A stretch of DNA of 64,000 nt from Brasenia schreberi (GCA_036023115.1 JAYKKT010000055.1:11848501-11912500), one strand, 5' to 3'; shown: positions 1 through 13,875, counted from the stretch's first letter. The notes: generated from the sequence alone by a model not told the origin. Made by a program: numbers and translations.

Positions 1-1382
1 ACTAATCTCATAGAAATAACAAGACTAACAATTGTCACAAATCAAAGAATCCTTTCAAGCATCACTCATGAGAAAAGACAATCAGAAACATCCTCCACGT
101 TTGGTAAGCTTTATCCTACTGCTATCCATTCATATACTAAATAGTCAAAATGTCACAATGAAGATATAGCTTACTTCTGCCCATATGACTTGAAATGCAG
201 TGTCAACCTACTGATGGTAGTTTAATCCCTAAGGCATTGCAGAAGATGTGCATCAAACAATTAACACCTCAGGAAAGAACCCAACTTTTGATTTTGAAGA
301 TAACCAACAACTTTTGCCAACTCAAACAAACATCCAAATAAAACGTATGCTCACAACCATGCTGAATATACTACTTTAAGATTCACAAGCAACAAAATGC
401 CACGAAGCATGAATTCTTGTCCCAGAAAATAAAAGTGAATGGAGAAGAGAAGTTTGAATTTTCCAGCTCTTCTTGATCAGTAGCTATTTCACAGTAAAAA
501 ATTAAATGATTTCTCAATGTTTAGTTAAGAGAAACATGGTCGTAATGTCTTGTGTTTAATTTTCCTAGGAGATAAGCAGTTATAACCTTGCAAGGTTATA
601 GCCAAATTGGTTGGTGAACAATGTCGAAAATGCTAATAAAAAATTGTAAATGTACATCTCGCATCATCAAAGGTTCAGCTTTTACACTTCAATGTCCAAC
701 AAAATTTCTATGTCAGGGAAAAGGTTTCACCTGGAACTAATACATGCCCCACCACAAGCAGCCAATGTGAAATAACAAGCACCTTCCGCTGAGATACTTA
801 CACTAATCTTTTCAGATTTTTTTAACACTTTTCATAACTGACAAGTGACAACCTTCAAGAGTCACCAGAAATATAGACCTGATAGGCAGATCAAGGTAAA
901 CTAAAATGCAGAAATGAGTACAAAGCCTAAGCAATTTCTGGTTCTTTGAAATTTTGTTCTATCGTTGATTGGATATTACCTTTAAAAATGTTTTTATTCA
1001 TCGAATTCAGCAACTTCAGCAATTGATTCCCAGAAGAGATCTAGTGAAAAAGAAATTGCTTCTATTGTTTTATAAGCTATAAGCATGCCTGGATCTCTAT
1101 CCAATCATCTCACAAATGGGAAGTGTTGAGAATTGGAACATGCATGCATTTGGTGTTGTTTGGGAACCACCATGGAGGTGACCTTGTCAAACATATAATA
1201 CTGAGGTAACCAATGATTTTGCAATTGACTGGTAAAACAAAGAATAAGGGATGAGAGAGTCTCAAAAACGTCTAAAGAAAGCTTTCTGGAGCAGAGAGTT
1301 TCTTCAAAACAAATCTTTGTAGACAGAAATAGAAAAGAACATAAAGTAAACCTTTGATGCTAAAGTTCTAATTTTAACTCAC
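1..1382. other. No recognised coding; intron or 3' part of the O-fucosyltransferase gene
   Basis: This AT-rich stretch lies beyond the eighth coding exon. The usual C-terminal part of the protein, a segment with a GGQR-type motif and the final helices, was not found here on the minus strand. It is therefore either a long intron or the gene is cut off by the window edge. No other gene, RNA or transposon was recognised. Confidence 0.4.
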
Positions 1383-4300
1383 TTCTTCAGGCATGAGTGG
1401 ACAACAGCCATTCTTCCTTGGAATTTGTGAATCAATGACTAATTCACCAGAAGTGACATTGCGCTTGATCATCTGAGCCCTTCGATATTGTATGAGCTCA
1501 GTGTGGACATCCTACATTCACAAAATACCATATAAGAACAAACAGTCAACCAGGTGTCTGGAATCATGGCCTAAGAACACCTGAAAGAATGGCATGCAAC
1601 AGAGGGTTTGGTTAATCAGCCTTTCTGAAGTAGTATGTAAATGTTACATAGAACAGAACGTATCAAAATTCCTTCACCAACATCACAGCCATATCAAAAT
1701 TCCTTCACCAACATCACATCTCACCAGCTGCATCATCCTTCTCTCCATGATCCAGAGATCCATCACAATGTCAAGACCCATTGATGGGCAGGTATTTTGA
1801 GAAAATGAACCCAGAAGCTTAAAGGCTTCATGCTGACTCAGATAGAGTCATGAATACTTCAAGCACCAATGCAAATTCTAACAAGCTCCCTTGCTTTATG
1901 CTAAAGAAATTCTGTATTCAACTTCACGTGTAAGTAAGATGTTAAAGATGAAAATGTTCACCAACCTGGAAAAGCTCCGCACACCCATGGTACGCAAGTG
2001 TCTCCCTAACCAGACCACTGTGGTAAGCTAGGTACGGTCTCCCTGAAGATCGCAACCTGAAAAGAAGACATGATTAAGATGTCCAGCAGACAGAACCACA
2101 TTTTTTTTTCTGAACCAGAAGAAGAGACGGAATCACAAAGATAATACAAGTTCCAGAAAAGGACTGCACAAAAGCTGGCAACATTAATCTTTGATTGTGT
2201 CATACTGTGGAGGACCAGGATTTTTTCAGTATAAATAATTGTGTGAGACGGTTCATCCATACCCAAATTTGACCCATGATTCATTCAAAAGCAGATAACT
2301 CTATCCCTAAGCAACCATGATACAGAAAGTTCTACAAAACTGAAACACTGGTCAAACAATCTAAGGGATATTACCCAAAATCTAATTTCAAAGATATAGT
2401 AAGCATTTGATGAAAATCCACTAGATCTATCTTTTTCTTCTACCTTTGCACCAAACGATGACCAAGGTCCTGAATCTCTGAACGAAACTGAAGTGCATGG
2501 AATGCCACCCGGCATCTTAGTCTTTGATACTCTGCCATACTTTCTGGAAGGATAGACTGAGAAGAGAAGTGAAACAAATCAGTTGGTGAACCACAAACTA
2601 TTTCATATTTTAAAAAAACATCCTTCATCATCATATCAGATGCACCAATAAGGAAAATAGTAGATGCAAGATTTGGACTTTGCAAGCTTCAAATAACCTT
2701 GTGAAGGAGAGATGTGTGCATTGTGAGGAGACTCATGAGGAATAACCAACATGAGATTATGGCCGCTTTCTATCTGGATACATTACAGTCCACACTATAC
2801 TTTAAACTTAAACCAACCATGCAATGCATTAGTTACACGGACAACAAATTTGACTTGAACAATTTCAAAAACTAGCACAGAACTCAGTGAAACTCACAGA
2901 CGTCTAATGTGCAAAAGAAAATGAGAGATAAAACTTGGTACTTGCCAATAAATTAAGAGATACAGATCACCGGTCCATACGAAACTTTCAGTGTGGGAAA
3001 ACTAACATAACTTTATCTAGTGAAACCCTATCAACAAGTTGACAGCCCTTAGAACATGGACAAACATCAAGAAATTAGTGGAGCATAAGGTAAAATAATG
3101 AAGTAGCCATTTGGGCATTACGTTGAAGAAATGGAGAAAAAATCATTCTTTTTCATGACTATGACTTCCAGTACATCAATATTGCAAGTACACTAATTCC
3201 CCAAATGCATTTTCAAGCACCACAGATGGAAACATCAAACTTTTTTCAAAGGCTGCAATGCAAGTAAGCAATAAAGAAACAAATAAACTAAGACTTCTGA
3301 GAAAGAATTGCTTGTTAGAGTAAAATGCATCCCCCTCAATCCCCTCTACCTACCATGTTACTACTGAGAGATGAAAAGTTTGATAGTATATTCCTTGAGG
3401 AGTTAATGACCCAGACAAGCTACTACCCTACCTGAAGACAACCCCCATCATATATCGCAAGCTTGACAACCTTTGATCTCTTTAGTTTCAGAAAAATCTC
3501 ACTCAGGTAGAAACTTGGTGGAGCATCACGTTTTGGTGTAATGGCGGGGAACTTGACTTTTCTCATTGCATCCTTGAGATCATCAGGCAAGCTATTAACC
3601 ACAATGACATCTTTTGCAAGTGCCTTAATGAAGTGCTCCTCATTGTAAATGTACGAAAAGCTCTTGAACTTGTAACTGCAAACTATGAAAAAATTAGGGC
3701 CAGTATAGAAGGTAAATGAGGCTGGAGCTCTTTTATAGAAGAAGAGAGAGCAGACCTGATCCCTTTTGAACGTGTGCTTTCTTGTATTTCTGGAATCATG
3801 AGTGTAGCATTTAGGAGCCTCGCAATAGCAACAACATCACAAATCTATCAAACAAAACCAAATTGTCAACTCCCCAAGTTCCAACCATTTTTGTGAGAAA
3901 AAGGGTTTACAGATAGAAACCTTACCGAAGATCTTATCTTCTCAAAGCCACCAAAGATCTTAACGAAAATGAATCCATTGCTTTGCTCAGGAGGATCTGC
4001 CACAACCATTTCAATACTAAGGGGGAAAAGAATAACAGGAAAAAGCAGTACTCCAAATTCTGTAAGGAGTGACAAGGAGCACTGCACATGTCAAGAAATA
4101 GGAAAAGAGTTCTACATTGGAGAATAAAGACTCCTTAATCAAAACAATGCAGCTATTTGTAAATTTAACAGATGTTGCAAACTCTAAAAGGAAGCTGCTG
4201 TATTTGGTTATGGTGGTTTCCTCTCTCTCCGCTCGGTTGTTTGTGTTCATAACCCAAAGTGCACACTACCACTTTGTCATGTCCAGGTGACATACGCCAT

Positions 4301-4893
4301 CAATTGACAACCTTCAATGATGTTGAACCAAAATATGGAAATACGAATGATCACTAAGCTTCATGAAGCAAATCCATGCTAGTATGCAGGTACCATGTAG
4401 GTGTTTTGAATAAGGTAAACTCAGTTCAAAGCAACAGAGTAATGCCAGACGTTGTTTTTGCAAATTACGCATTCTACCCATCCCTGCCCATTACGGTGAA
4501 AACCAAGAGATTGTGTCATAACAGAAACAAGAGTCGATAGCAGGATGTAATTTGCGCATTGTAAGAAGAATCACCTGGATAATTGCCTCTTGGAATTGCA
4601 TATGGTTGCAATGACTCCAAAGACACTGTGCTGCCCCAAAGCCTTCCATGGCGAGGATTCTGATTAACATTAGTTGTCAACCACCCGATCAGTCAGCAGC
4701 AAAGCACCAAGAGATTAACTGTAAATTATACCTGTCTTTGAAACGTGAGGTAGCGATCTCTTGTAAACAAATCTAGCGATTCACGGTACCGAACTAGACC
4801 AGAATATTTAACAAGGTGCAGGGTCAACAACAAAGATGTGATTGATAACGCAAGTCCAGCAACCGCTGCCCATTTGATCTTAGATCTTAACAT
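1383..4893 (-). CDS. Plant protein O-fucosyltransferase family protein, 5' eight coding exons (partial)
   Basis: Eight exons on the minus strand join in phase: 4732-4893, 4575-4659, 3926-3996, 3756-3844, 3432-3675, 2444-2556, 1966-2056 and 1383-1511, 984 nt or 328 codons. All introns fit GT-AG. The start MLRSKIKWAAVAGLALS begins a single hydrophobic signal anchor (about residues 8-29), typical of type II Golgi glycosyltransferases. It is followed by NPRHGRLWGS, QSNGFIFVKIFGGFEKIRSS, ICDVVAIARLLNATLMIPEI, IYDGGCLQSILPESMAEYQR, CRVAFHALQFR, HSGLVRETLAYHGCAELFQ and LIQYRRAQMIK, in the order expected of the plant GDP-fucose O-fucosyltransferase (DUF246) family. Known of the family: transfer of fucose to protein in the secretory pathway; the exact acceptor is unknown. 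The model stops at MPEE before a GT donor; the remaining C-terminal exons are not visible. No frameshift or stop was seen, so the gene looks functional. Confidence 0.9.
1661..1718. repeat. 27-bp perfect direct repeat in intron 7
   Basis: Two identical 27-bp copies at 1661-1687 and 1692-1718, separated by 4 bp, lie in the intron between exons 7 and 8 of the O-fucosyltransferase gene. This is a simple slippage-type tandem duplication. Confidence 0.85.
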
Positions 4894-5043
4894 TTCAACC
4901 CCTCAATAGCTAGAGACAGCTATTGCACGCATTTCCAAGAAAACGCATATTCACTGCATCAAGAAACGAAATAAGAAATTTAAAACCTCAATAATCAACT
5001 ATTAATTGCAACAAGAAAACGATTGATATAAAAAGTAAACAGG

Positions 5044-5960
5044 CACCGAGCAACACCTTTTGAGGAACTAACTCTAACCATGAAGCTTTGAACCTACAAA
5101 TATAATAGAATATTTATTAGAAGCTGACTGACAAGAATTGACCTATTATGATTGCAAAAAACTAACAAACTCAAAATATTATTCAATTCCACTGTTTCCC
5201 AATTTACGTATCAGGCAGCTGAAAGATCAACTATTTCACCGCTTACCACTTCATATAATTTACTTAAAAAATAAAAAGTCAACTCTCTATGTTGGCACCA
5301 AAAATTTGTTTGCAAACCATAAAGTGGATTTTAAATCCCATCAATTTCAGTCCAACAAGCACTAGATTCATTTTCCGAGAGGTCAGAAATGCCGCTTTAA
5401 TGTGCCAACAACACACAAAAAGAAAGAAGACAATAGAAAGAAGACCACCTAACTCTTATCCAGCAAACTACAGGAGAATTGGTAAACAAGTAGAGAACAG
5501 CAAAACGCGAGCAACAGAGGGGAAGACTAGATGGGTAGAGAGAAACTCGGCTAATAATCGACAATTCACCAAGAACCAATACCAAGAAAGATACGTGTGT
5601 GTGCGCGCGTGAGAGAGATAGAGGGAACAGATAGATGGAAACAAGAAAACATACATGTCGCACGAATCCTTCACGGGAACCATGAGGGAAACCATCGCAT
5701 CACTCCGAGCGACCGAAACTGGAAGAAAGAGAGGATCAATAAGAAACAATTCAAGTTTCCACGATCGCTCTTCGTTGTAAGGGATCTTTGCCTTCCAACG
5801 GTGACAGACGAACCTAAGCCGGAGAGAGAAAAGACAATGGACAAGCAGATGAAAGAAGGGCTCAGAGAGAGAGAGAGAGTCGGCAGAATGAGGAGGGGCT
5901 TAGAGTGTAAGTATTTTTCTTTCCAATTTTACCCATGTTATTTTGCTGGTATTGGGTACT
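5044..5960 (-). promoter_or_regulatory. Probable 5' UTR, 5' UTR intron and promoter-proximal region of the O-fucosyltransferase gene
   Basis: Upstream of the start codon, minus strand, a possible acceptor (TTTGTAG) lies near 5095 and a possible donor (GTATGT) near 5655, which would give a leader intron. The region 5590-5900 is rich in GA and GT/GC repeats, including a GA tract near 5866-5880, as often seen in plant 5' UTRs. Several open frames here are low-complexity and are not genes. Exact transcription start is not determined. Confidence 0.35.
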
Positions 5961-7149
5961 GATACCTGTGGAGGACAATTTTGCAAATGTACAACTATTT
6001 CGTCCGATAACTTGTTTAACCACGACACAGAGGGGGTTAAAATCATGTGAATGGCGAAAACCGAGGCTCGGAGAGCTTCACTTCCAAAGCGGGTCCAACC
6101 CGGCTCGAACCGGATTGATCATGTGGTCAATTGATGTACAGGGGTAGCGTTGGCCCGGGCCAGCTAGGGGACAGGGGTGGCTCACCACGAGAGGAGACCT
6201 AAAGTGAAACACTGAGATGGAGTGTTACCACTTTACATTCAAGTTTTGAAATTTAAAAACATATTTTTCAAAAATCTAATCCTTCAATCTTTTTGAGGTG
6301 TAAAATTTTTAATTAAACTTTTATAATAAGTTCTTTTAACTTATCTTTTTTAATTGATAAAATGGCTAACTAATTCAATCTTTCTTGAGACATTGTTGAT
6401 AATTACGTATGATTCCAACTAAGCAACATAATACATCATTCTTCATGTAGATAAATGAATAATTGTATATATATTAGTATGGTCTTTAACTTTGTTTTAA
6501 TTTGATTATAATACTAATTTTTTGTAATTACTTTCTTATATCAACGTTTTATTGCAATGTGACACATTAGCATAAACTTTAATACATTCAAAACATATGT
6601 CGCAGCCATTATCGAGTGATACTGCGTTGATTGTGTTGTCAGAGACATACAAAAAACGTTAGCAACGAACAATACGATTGACTACATATGAGGATAGGTG
6701 AGCAGAGTGTTGTAGATTATCCATGCATTAGGACAAATCATTATATATGAGATTTACATCTTATATTTAGGATGTTCTTTTTGTATTATTCATCACATGT
6801 ATATGTAAATGGCATTTATAATGAATAAAATTTTGATTTTTCACTCTTTGACCTCAATATATATAATTGTTATGAAATAATGCTTTCATTTTAATTGAAA
6901 AAATAATTACATGTAATCGTTGTACTCAATGTCATGATAATAGCATATTGTAGTCCTCTCATTTGTATATAGATCTCGATATGTTTATGAAACGGTTGAT
7001 TACAATTCTCAATGCTTTCATATCATTATCATTACTAAGATGAAAATATAAGAGACATCATAGTATGGTCAGTCAACTATATTTATAAAAGTAGGAGCAC
7101 AAGAGAGAATTAATTGCAAATGGGATAAATTGAATGCCTAAATAACATA
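5961..7149. other. AT-rich intergenic DNA, nothing recognised
   Basis: Mostly AT-rich sequence with a short GC-rich patch at 6060-6170. No credible gene or transposon domain was found on either strand. Confidence 0.5.
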
Positions 7150-9560
7150 ATTATATTTAAAGATATTATGATTGTCGTTGAAAAATATTATGCAATATGA
7201 TAATAACACAAGTACCACATATCCCTCACAGTTAGTTGCTCACTATGTGACACTAGCGGTAGAAATATTATCGATCCTCTCATAGAAGAGTACCAATACT
7301 ATGTTTTATCGAGTAATGATAATTGAACCTATGTCTAGCATCAACATCCAATAATTACTAGAATAAGGTACATCCTTCAAGTATGTAATATGATAAATAA
7401 CAATATTAACACCATCATCCTCTATAATATATTATGTCTACATGTCACTTTCTTAAATCACTCTTTACGAGCTTCACGTTACCAGTCATCTCCCCATTCT
7501 AAAAAATATATCAATGACTCAATACTCATAATTTTCATCTCCAATAACATTCACCCAAGTATTTATAAAGATGCCTATAAAGTGTGGTAGTGTCATATCA
7601 TATGTTAGTTCAAACTCTACCTGCCTCAAAATATTCTTCTCAAAAGAAGACTCAATACAAGAACCAAGTATGATGATATTTGAAAGAGGATTACAACTCC
7701 CTAAAGATGAACGACCCACTTTAAGAGAGGCCTCATGTCCTCAACCTCATGTACGTCCATATTTATGCCTTCCTCTAAAAGAGACGTTCGTGTTTGCTTG
7801 CTACAAAGCTGACAAATCCGTCTTTGTAGATTTGTTATATGGTCTTTTTTTAAGATGACAAATGGATGACTCCTAAAAGGTAATGTATTCATGACTCAAT
7901 TGCTCATCTAATATCTTAACAAATTTGTCTCAATGATTCTTAAAATAGTCTCTATCATAGATGTTCCTCCATTATCTCCTACATGATCGATAATATATGA
8001 CATCTCCTCCTCCATATCTAGTTTACTTCAAAATAGATCGATTATTTAGTTGTATCAATTCACCATATTCAAGGACATGACTAATCTCGTGAGAACACGA
8101 CAATCCAAATGAGTGTTGCAATGTACAACAAGATGTTTTTGGGTTTAAACCTACTATCTTCACATGATTGTACTCTCTCACGATCAAGTCAAGAGCATGT
8201 TGTGATACTCTTTTCTAGAAGTTCACTATAATATCTATTGTCACATCAATGTAATGTATGATAATGATTCACAATTCTTGAATTGACATTTTAATTCTTT
8301 CATTTACAACTCTATCAATAAATGTAGTTGTCTCTAAATTATATCAAATATCTTAGTTGAGCTATTGAGGAATCCTTTTAACCTTATGTGTACACTTTCT
8401 ACCCTAGCAACCCATTAATAAGCAATCATTATAAGATTCAAAAATAATGATATGTATGTATTAATAAACAAAATTACATACCTATTACTTGTGTAAGTAC
8501 TATAATGAATCACCCTATTTGTCTACGTTGAAACAATTTTCTCTTTATACTCGACCACTACTATTTAACATAATAGAGTAGAAGAGAGAAATTTTTCCTC
8601 TATCTAATGAGTAGACAACGTTCCTCCAACTTATACCAAAGGTATTTGCCATCTCTTTATTTCTTATCAATTTTATAGTAAATAATTTAATAATTTTCAT
8701 CATAAGTCTTATACATAAAAAGTGAGTTATATATGAAAATATGATTTAAATGATATTCACCAATACCGGATCATGAACACTACAAATTACATGTAAATAG
8801 TTGTTTGGAGTGCATAATTCTCACACACACCTCAACACCCAAATATAATTATTTTTCTTTTCAATACTCATAAAAGCTAAGGCTATAGAAAAATTCTTGA
8901 AATTTATGTGAATTTGACAAGCTCAAGGAAATATATTGTATACATACAAAATACGAAGTATATATAACCATTATATACTACATACAACCCAATATTTTTA
9001 AAAAAGTGAAACAAAACTCTTTAATGTGTATTTTATATGTATTATTAAAATCCAATACCCATGAAAATACATGTAATAGTCGGACTGAATAAGGATATAC
9101 AAATATAATATCACTTACAATATCTTTATTGGAGATTTTACGATATCATGCATGATATTGGTCAGAGTATAGATCATGTAGTAGTTTTTGTAGAACTCTT
9201 CAAGAACCCCTATCTTTCTTTCTAATTTGTATCTGTGTATTATAAATCTCTATCTTGCCTTATCACCCTACTTTAAATGCATTAAAACATGTTTTGATTT
9301 GTAATGTCATTAAAATATACTTCAATCTCCCTATAAAAGCATGTCCCTCAAGATAAAAGCCTAGAGGGTGGTTTTGTATCTCATTCACTATATTCAACTT
9401 CCAATAATCATCGACTACACCATCTCTCAATAAAAATAGACAATATACCTTCTTAATGGCCGTCCACCTACTATTTTCAATATCAATATTTTTACTTGTC
9501 TTATATTTGTCATTCTCTTCAAACCCAAACAACCATTATACTTCCTCCCAATATTTCTTA
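7150..9560 (-). mobile_element. Decayed MULE transposon with FAR1-like, SWIM and OTU-like domains
   Basis: The minus strand carries disconnected pieces in the order of one plant MULE protein. At 9263-9532 a FAR1-type N-terminal piece reads CLFLLRDGVVDDYWKLNIV, then NHPLGFYLEGHAFIGRL. At 8023-8212 a SWIM-like piece reads ALDLIVREYNHVKIVGLNP, then CCTLQHSFGLSCSHEISHVL, followed after a frame change by KLDMEEEMSYIIDHVGDNGG. At about 7200-7720 an OTU-like protease piece is recognisable as FINTWVNVIGDENYEY (expected DGNCGYR) and WMLMLDIGSIITT (expected WM-MPDMGHIIA). Known family role: transposase with a C-terminal OTU domain. The DDE core between 8260 and 9260 was not resolved. Many stops and frameshifts; dead. 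Terminal inverted repeats were not identified, so the ends are approximate. Confidence 0.7.
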
Positions 9561-9808
9561 CATACTCAATAAGTTCATCAACCAACCAATCAAAAAATAC
9601 ATTATCCGGTGCACTATAATAACTTTAAGTATCTTTAATCTCAATATAATAAGTGCTTTGATCTGTCATTGTCTTCTCAAAATCGATTACATCATAAGCA
9701 CTTTCACTTGAGTTGTTTGTTATTTTGCAATACATAAAGGAATATAAGATTCAAAACATATATAACTATGCACAATACATAATACATAATACATGATACA
9801 TGTATGCC
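9561..9808. other. AT-rich DNA next to the MULE relic
   Basis: Short AT-rich stretch with a few repeated ATACAT-type units near 9770-9800. It could still be part of the MULE, but no domain is visible. Confidence 0.4.
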
Positions 9809-10045
9809 TTGTTTGATGGAGACACGACCCAGCCTCATCTCACCTTGAGGAGAGACATGCCTCAACTGCATTTATCCTTTAGGAAGAGATGTGAACCTAT
9901 CATGTATTCCATTGAGGAAGAGATGTAGACCAGCCACATGTCCCCCTTAATGAGAGGTATTCTTTCGTTGCGTCTCTCTCCAAGGAGAGACATCTTGTCC
10001 TTGTCTCTCCTTAGAGAGAGACGTGCATGTGTTGCATTTTGAATA
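9809..10045. repeat. Degenerate minisatellite of GAGGAGAGACATG-like units
   Basis: About seven imperfect units built around a GAGGAGAGACATG or GGAAGAGATGTG core, with occasional inverted copies, lie in roughly 235 bp. A 76-residue open frame on the minus strand (9862-10092) is made largely of these units and is not taken as a gene. Confidence 0.6.
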
Positions 10046-13000
10046 AAAATTCGGTGAATGAATCCTTGTGACCCAAAATCATTAAACGTCAACTAAAACA
10101 AAAAAATATAAACCTACAAAAATACAAAGATATTAACTAAGAACCAACCTCTCAAGAATCTCTAATAAGATTTGTAAGATAATAATCATATATTCTTTGG
10201 CAGCAAAAAAGGCAAGAATAGCTCTAAAGGGACGAAATACCAATCACTGAAGTAAAAAGAAGAGATGGAGAGAGAAATTGATGCTGATGTATTTTAGATA
10301 TTTTTAAATTAAAGATATGTGGATAGTAAAAGGAGTGTACATATAGTAATCCTCAAAAAAAGTTAGTACAATTGTGAGCTCTTTATACCTCATTCTCTCT
10401 CATATACACATATAGCTATTATGCATGCCTTGAGTAGAAAACTCACAACTATCTTGTGAGTTTCTTTTTTTTTTCTGCCCACCATCTACGAAACATCAAG
10501 GCCCCCTTAGAACACAAAGATATAGAAAATCAGCATATTAAGATCTATATACAACTTTTTTTAGAAAAAAAGCTCAAAACTAGTCGATCAAAGTAGTTTT
10601 AGTGATATAACAATTAAATTATAATATTTAAAAAAAAAAGCATATAAAAGGATATGTGTACCTATTTCTTGACTAGATGTTTAAATATATTCTGTTCAGA
10701 TCTATTCTTGACGTAAACATCCATTCCAATCTTCCCACTGACATGTGCTTGATAATGTAGACACAAGCTTGAATGAGGAGATGGTGGTTCAATCATTGTT
10801 CTTAGATTTGTATCTTATAATTTTGTGCTTACCTTGTCTTGCTGAAAACATGAATTATTTGCATTATCAGTTAGAGGAGGAAGGCTTGATGCCATGTGAG
10901 GTTGAAGACATCTAGAAATAATTGAATAAATGTAGCAAGAGTTTAGTGAGATGACTTCTATCATACATAACATTTATGAGAGGTGTGTTGGAGAGTAACC
11001 TTTGAGCTATTTAGAGTCAACCTGCTGGATTTCAAATGCAAAGTTTGGGTGATAATATGTATAAATCTTTCTTTGAAGATGAGAGAGATTTATTCCACTT
11101 ATTACAAGGTTTTTCATAGCTTTTTATGAATCATATTTTATAAGTTCAATGATAGATAGCAGATGCCGTTGGAATCTATGGACTTTACTACCCATTTGGA
11201 TACAATTTTGGGGCTTATAGGAATGTTGTAAAATAGGATATACCTTCACTTCAGTTCATCAAGTTGTAAGATCTACTTTTAACTGGATGTCTTTCAGATG
11301 TTGATAGTTTGTAAAGATGCATCATCATCTGGTCTCGATCTCCACTGTCAAAGATGAAAGTATTTCACCCTAAGAAACCTAGTCCAAAAGATTGTTTTTT
11401 AAGGAAGTCCCATGATATCACAAGTGTTTCCCCAAGTGCGAAGATCAGGGGCCTTAAAAGGGATGTCAGTATTAAGCAAGTCAATCTCTTGCATCTTTGC
11501 AAAGGCTTTCCTTATTGGGCCTAAGGTTTCAAAAGTAGGCATTTTGTTTGGCCTCTTGAGAAGAAATAACCTATCCAAAATCAAATTCAAGGTTAGGTAT
11601 GTGGTAAATAGAAAAATGACAACAAGAGAACAAGGAAATTGCATTCACCCATCGAGATCATTTCTAGAATAGTGGAATGCAATATTTTTCGTCGAATTCC
11701 AAAATAGGGCCAGGAAGAAAAATAATATCAGAGGAAGTAGTTATCCAAGAGTCTTATCAAGTATAAGGACAGGACAACTCCAAGATGCATATGTTTTGGA
11801 GGAGGTTAACTGGGTTGACTTACATAAATGTCAAAGAGTTGGGCTCAATAGTGGTCGAGTTAGGAAAAATCTATCTCTTTTAGCTCTTTATTGAAAAATG
11901 TCAAAAATTGCAATTGACTATTACTCCTTGTATTCATTGGTTCCTTTTGGATTATATGAGAACCCATTGCAAAGGAATCTCTCCACCAATTGGAAGTTGG
12001 TTGCAACTACTTTAGACATTACAGAGTTCAAAGTAGCCACACCACCTACTAGAACTACATATAGATAAATGGAACTAGAAATCCCTTGGATGAGCCTGAA
12101 TTGACTGTTCAAACATTGGGGTGATACCACTTGACCATTGTCTAATTGGTAGATGAAAATGATACTCTAATCCTATTTAGAAAGTCTAGAGAGAAACAAA
12201 ATCTTCACTACTTTGCTAATAATATACATCAAGGAATGAACAATTTCTCTAACATATGTTTAGTCACAACTCCATCGCGACCCAATGAAAAAAGGTTGGA
12301 GTTATTGGAAGGTTTTAGGTAGAGTAGCCTGTTGAGAAAAATCGATAACTCGTCGGTTTGTGATCGAAGTCTCAACAAAATTCACTCAAAAAGAATTCTC
12401 ACTGCTTAAGCTCGGTGAGCCAATTCGGATTATTAATGACACTTAGCTGAAGAAAATATAAATATGTCAAACACTACAAAAACCACCACGGGCCAAAGGT
12501 AGTATTGAGTGACTTCTCACCGCTTGGATAAATAATGACTTTACATAGATAGAATAAAAGAAATCGGGTATGCTCATCTACATGGTGAGCATTTGTTTCA
12601 AGTAATTCCTTAATACGACTTCTTTGAATAAAATGAGAACTTGAAGTCAAGAGAACCTAAGTTATGGAGCTCGGGGCTATCCCAAGGAAGCTCAGTGATG
12701 TCATGTACTCTAGAAGTATAGGGTCTATCATGCACAAGGTGAGCTAAGAGTCATTAATAAGGCAATAAATTCTCCATTGGTGTCAATCTTCCATATACCT
12801 ATCTTTTGGCAGCCCTATACATACAAGTTTTATGATGAGTGCTATGGTAGAAGATGAGCCGAATGATCTGAAATACAAAGAAAGAAAAGTTGCATCACCA
12901 AGATTGATGGACCTAACTTGAGTGAGAATATCCTCGGGTGACAAAACAAGAGGAGTTTGGCTTAAAACCACTCCTAGAAAATTTGATACAATTACCTAAG

Positions 13001-13479
13001 AGAGAAGTTTAGAAAATACAAGTTCTTAAAAATACAAGTGGATCTAGAGTGCAAAAACCATTGTGGGCCTTCTACCAAATATATCTCACACTACTCTAAA
13101 GTGCCTCAAGAGCAAAATTTGCTAGGTGATACAAGTTAGAAAGAGAGAGGTGAGCCATAGCTTCATGTCAGACATAGTGGTAGAAATATATCATGTGTAT
13201 TCGTTATTGACTTTGGTACCACAAATATAAGCAACAAACTGACTGAACTACAATAACAAGAAAGTATGATGTTCCTCATTTGATACAACATCAATAATTC
13301 TAAGAGAGATACAAAGAGAGTTTGGAGATATTAAAATCCTAACCAACCAAAATGACATAATTGATGCAATCGATACGTAAACTGGAAATTGTCTAGACAT
13401 CTAAAATTATTGGAGATACCATCCTAAAAGGGAACTATAAATAGACATGATTAGTTTAGAACTAGCCCAATAGTTTGAA
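10046..13479. other. Intergenic DNA with no recognised gene
   Basis: AT-rich sequence. The open frames on both strands at 11399-11672 overlap each other and neither shows a known domain. A frame at 12783-12971 (minus) also has no recognised motif. Old transposon remains are likely but not identifiable by eye. Confidence 0.45.
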
Positions 13480-13875
13480 CTAGAAGTGGACAGGTAGTTG
13501 AACCGTCGGTAACCACAACCACAACCACAACCACAACCAGAGATCCCTCGGTTTAGTTATGGTTTCTATTTTTTTGAAACAGACCCGAAACCAAACTAGT
13601 GGTTTCAAACTGCTCATTAATAACTAACATATAATATTTACCATTTATAATCACAAGTTGAGTATTGGCTTAATGGTAGGATGTCTCCTATTGTTGGCCA
13701 TGTCAAGAATTCAACTTTCACGGGTTGTAAAGTGTTGCTTTTTATAAAAATAGATTTTTAAACCTTTTTAAGGGTGGTTTCATATCCAGACCCATAACCA
13801 CCAATTCAGAAACCGAAACTTGGTTCCGGATCTAGGTTCTAGGCAAGAACTACCGGTTCAGACATGTCTAACTAT
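13480..13875. repeat. Possible non-autonomous element (SINE-like or hAT-like)
   Basis: A block that begins and ends with related GGTAGTTGAACCG and GAACTACCGGTTC sequences in opposite orientation. It contains a (CCACAA)n microsatellite at 13511-13538. A central TGGCTTAATGG near 13655 resembles a polymerase III A box, with a weak B-box-like sequence about 35 bp later. Either a tRNA-derived SINE or a hAT-type deletion derivative is possible; sequence alone does not settle it. Confidence 0.35.

Noticed and set aside
5397..5962. Overlapping frames on both strands in the O-fucosyltransferase upstream region
   Set aside because: They translate GA/CT and GT/CA simple repeats and overlap each other; the region fits a 5' leader.
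13655..13720. tRNA gene
   Set aside because: A-box-like and weak B-box-like words are present, but no cloverleaf can be folded convincingly.
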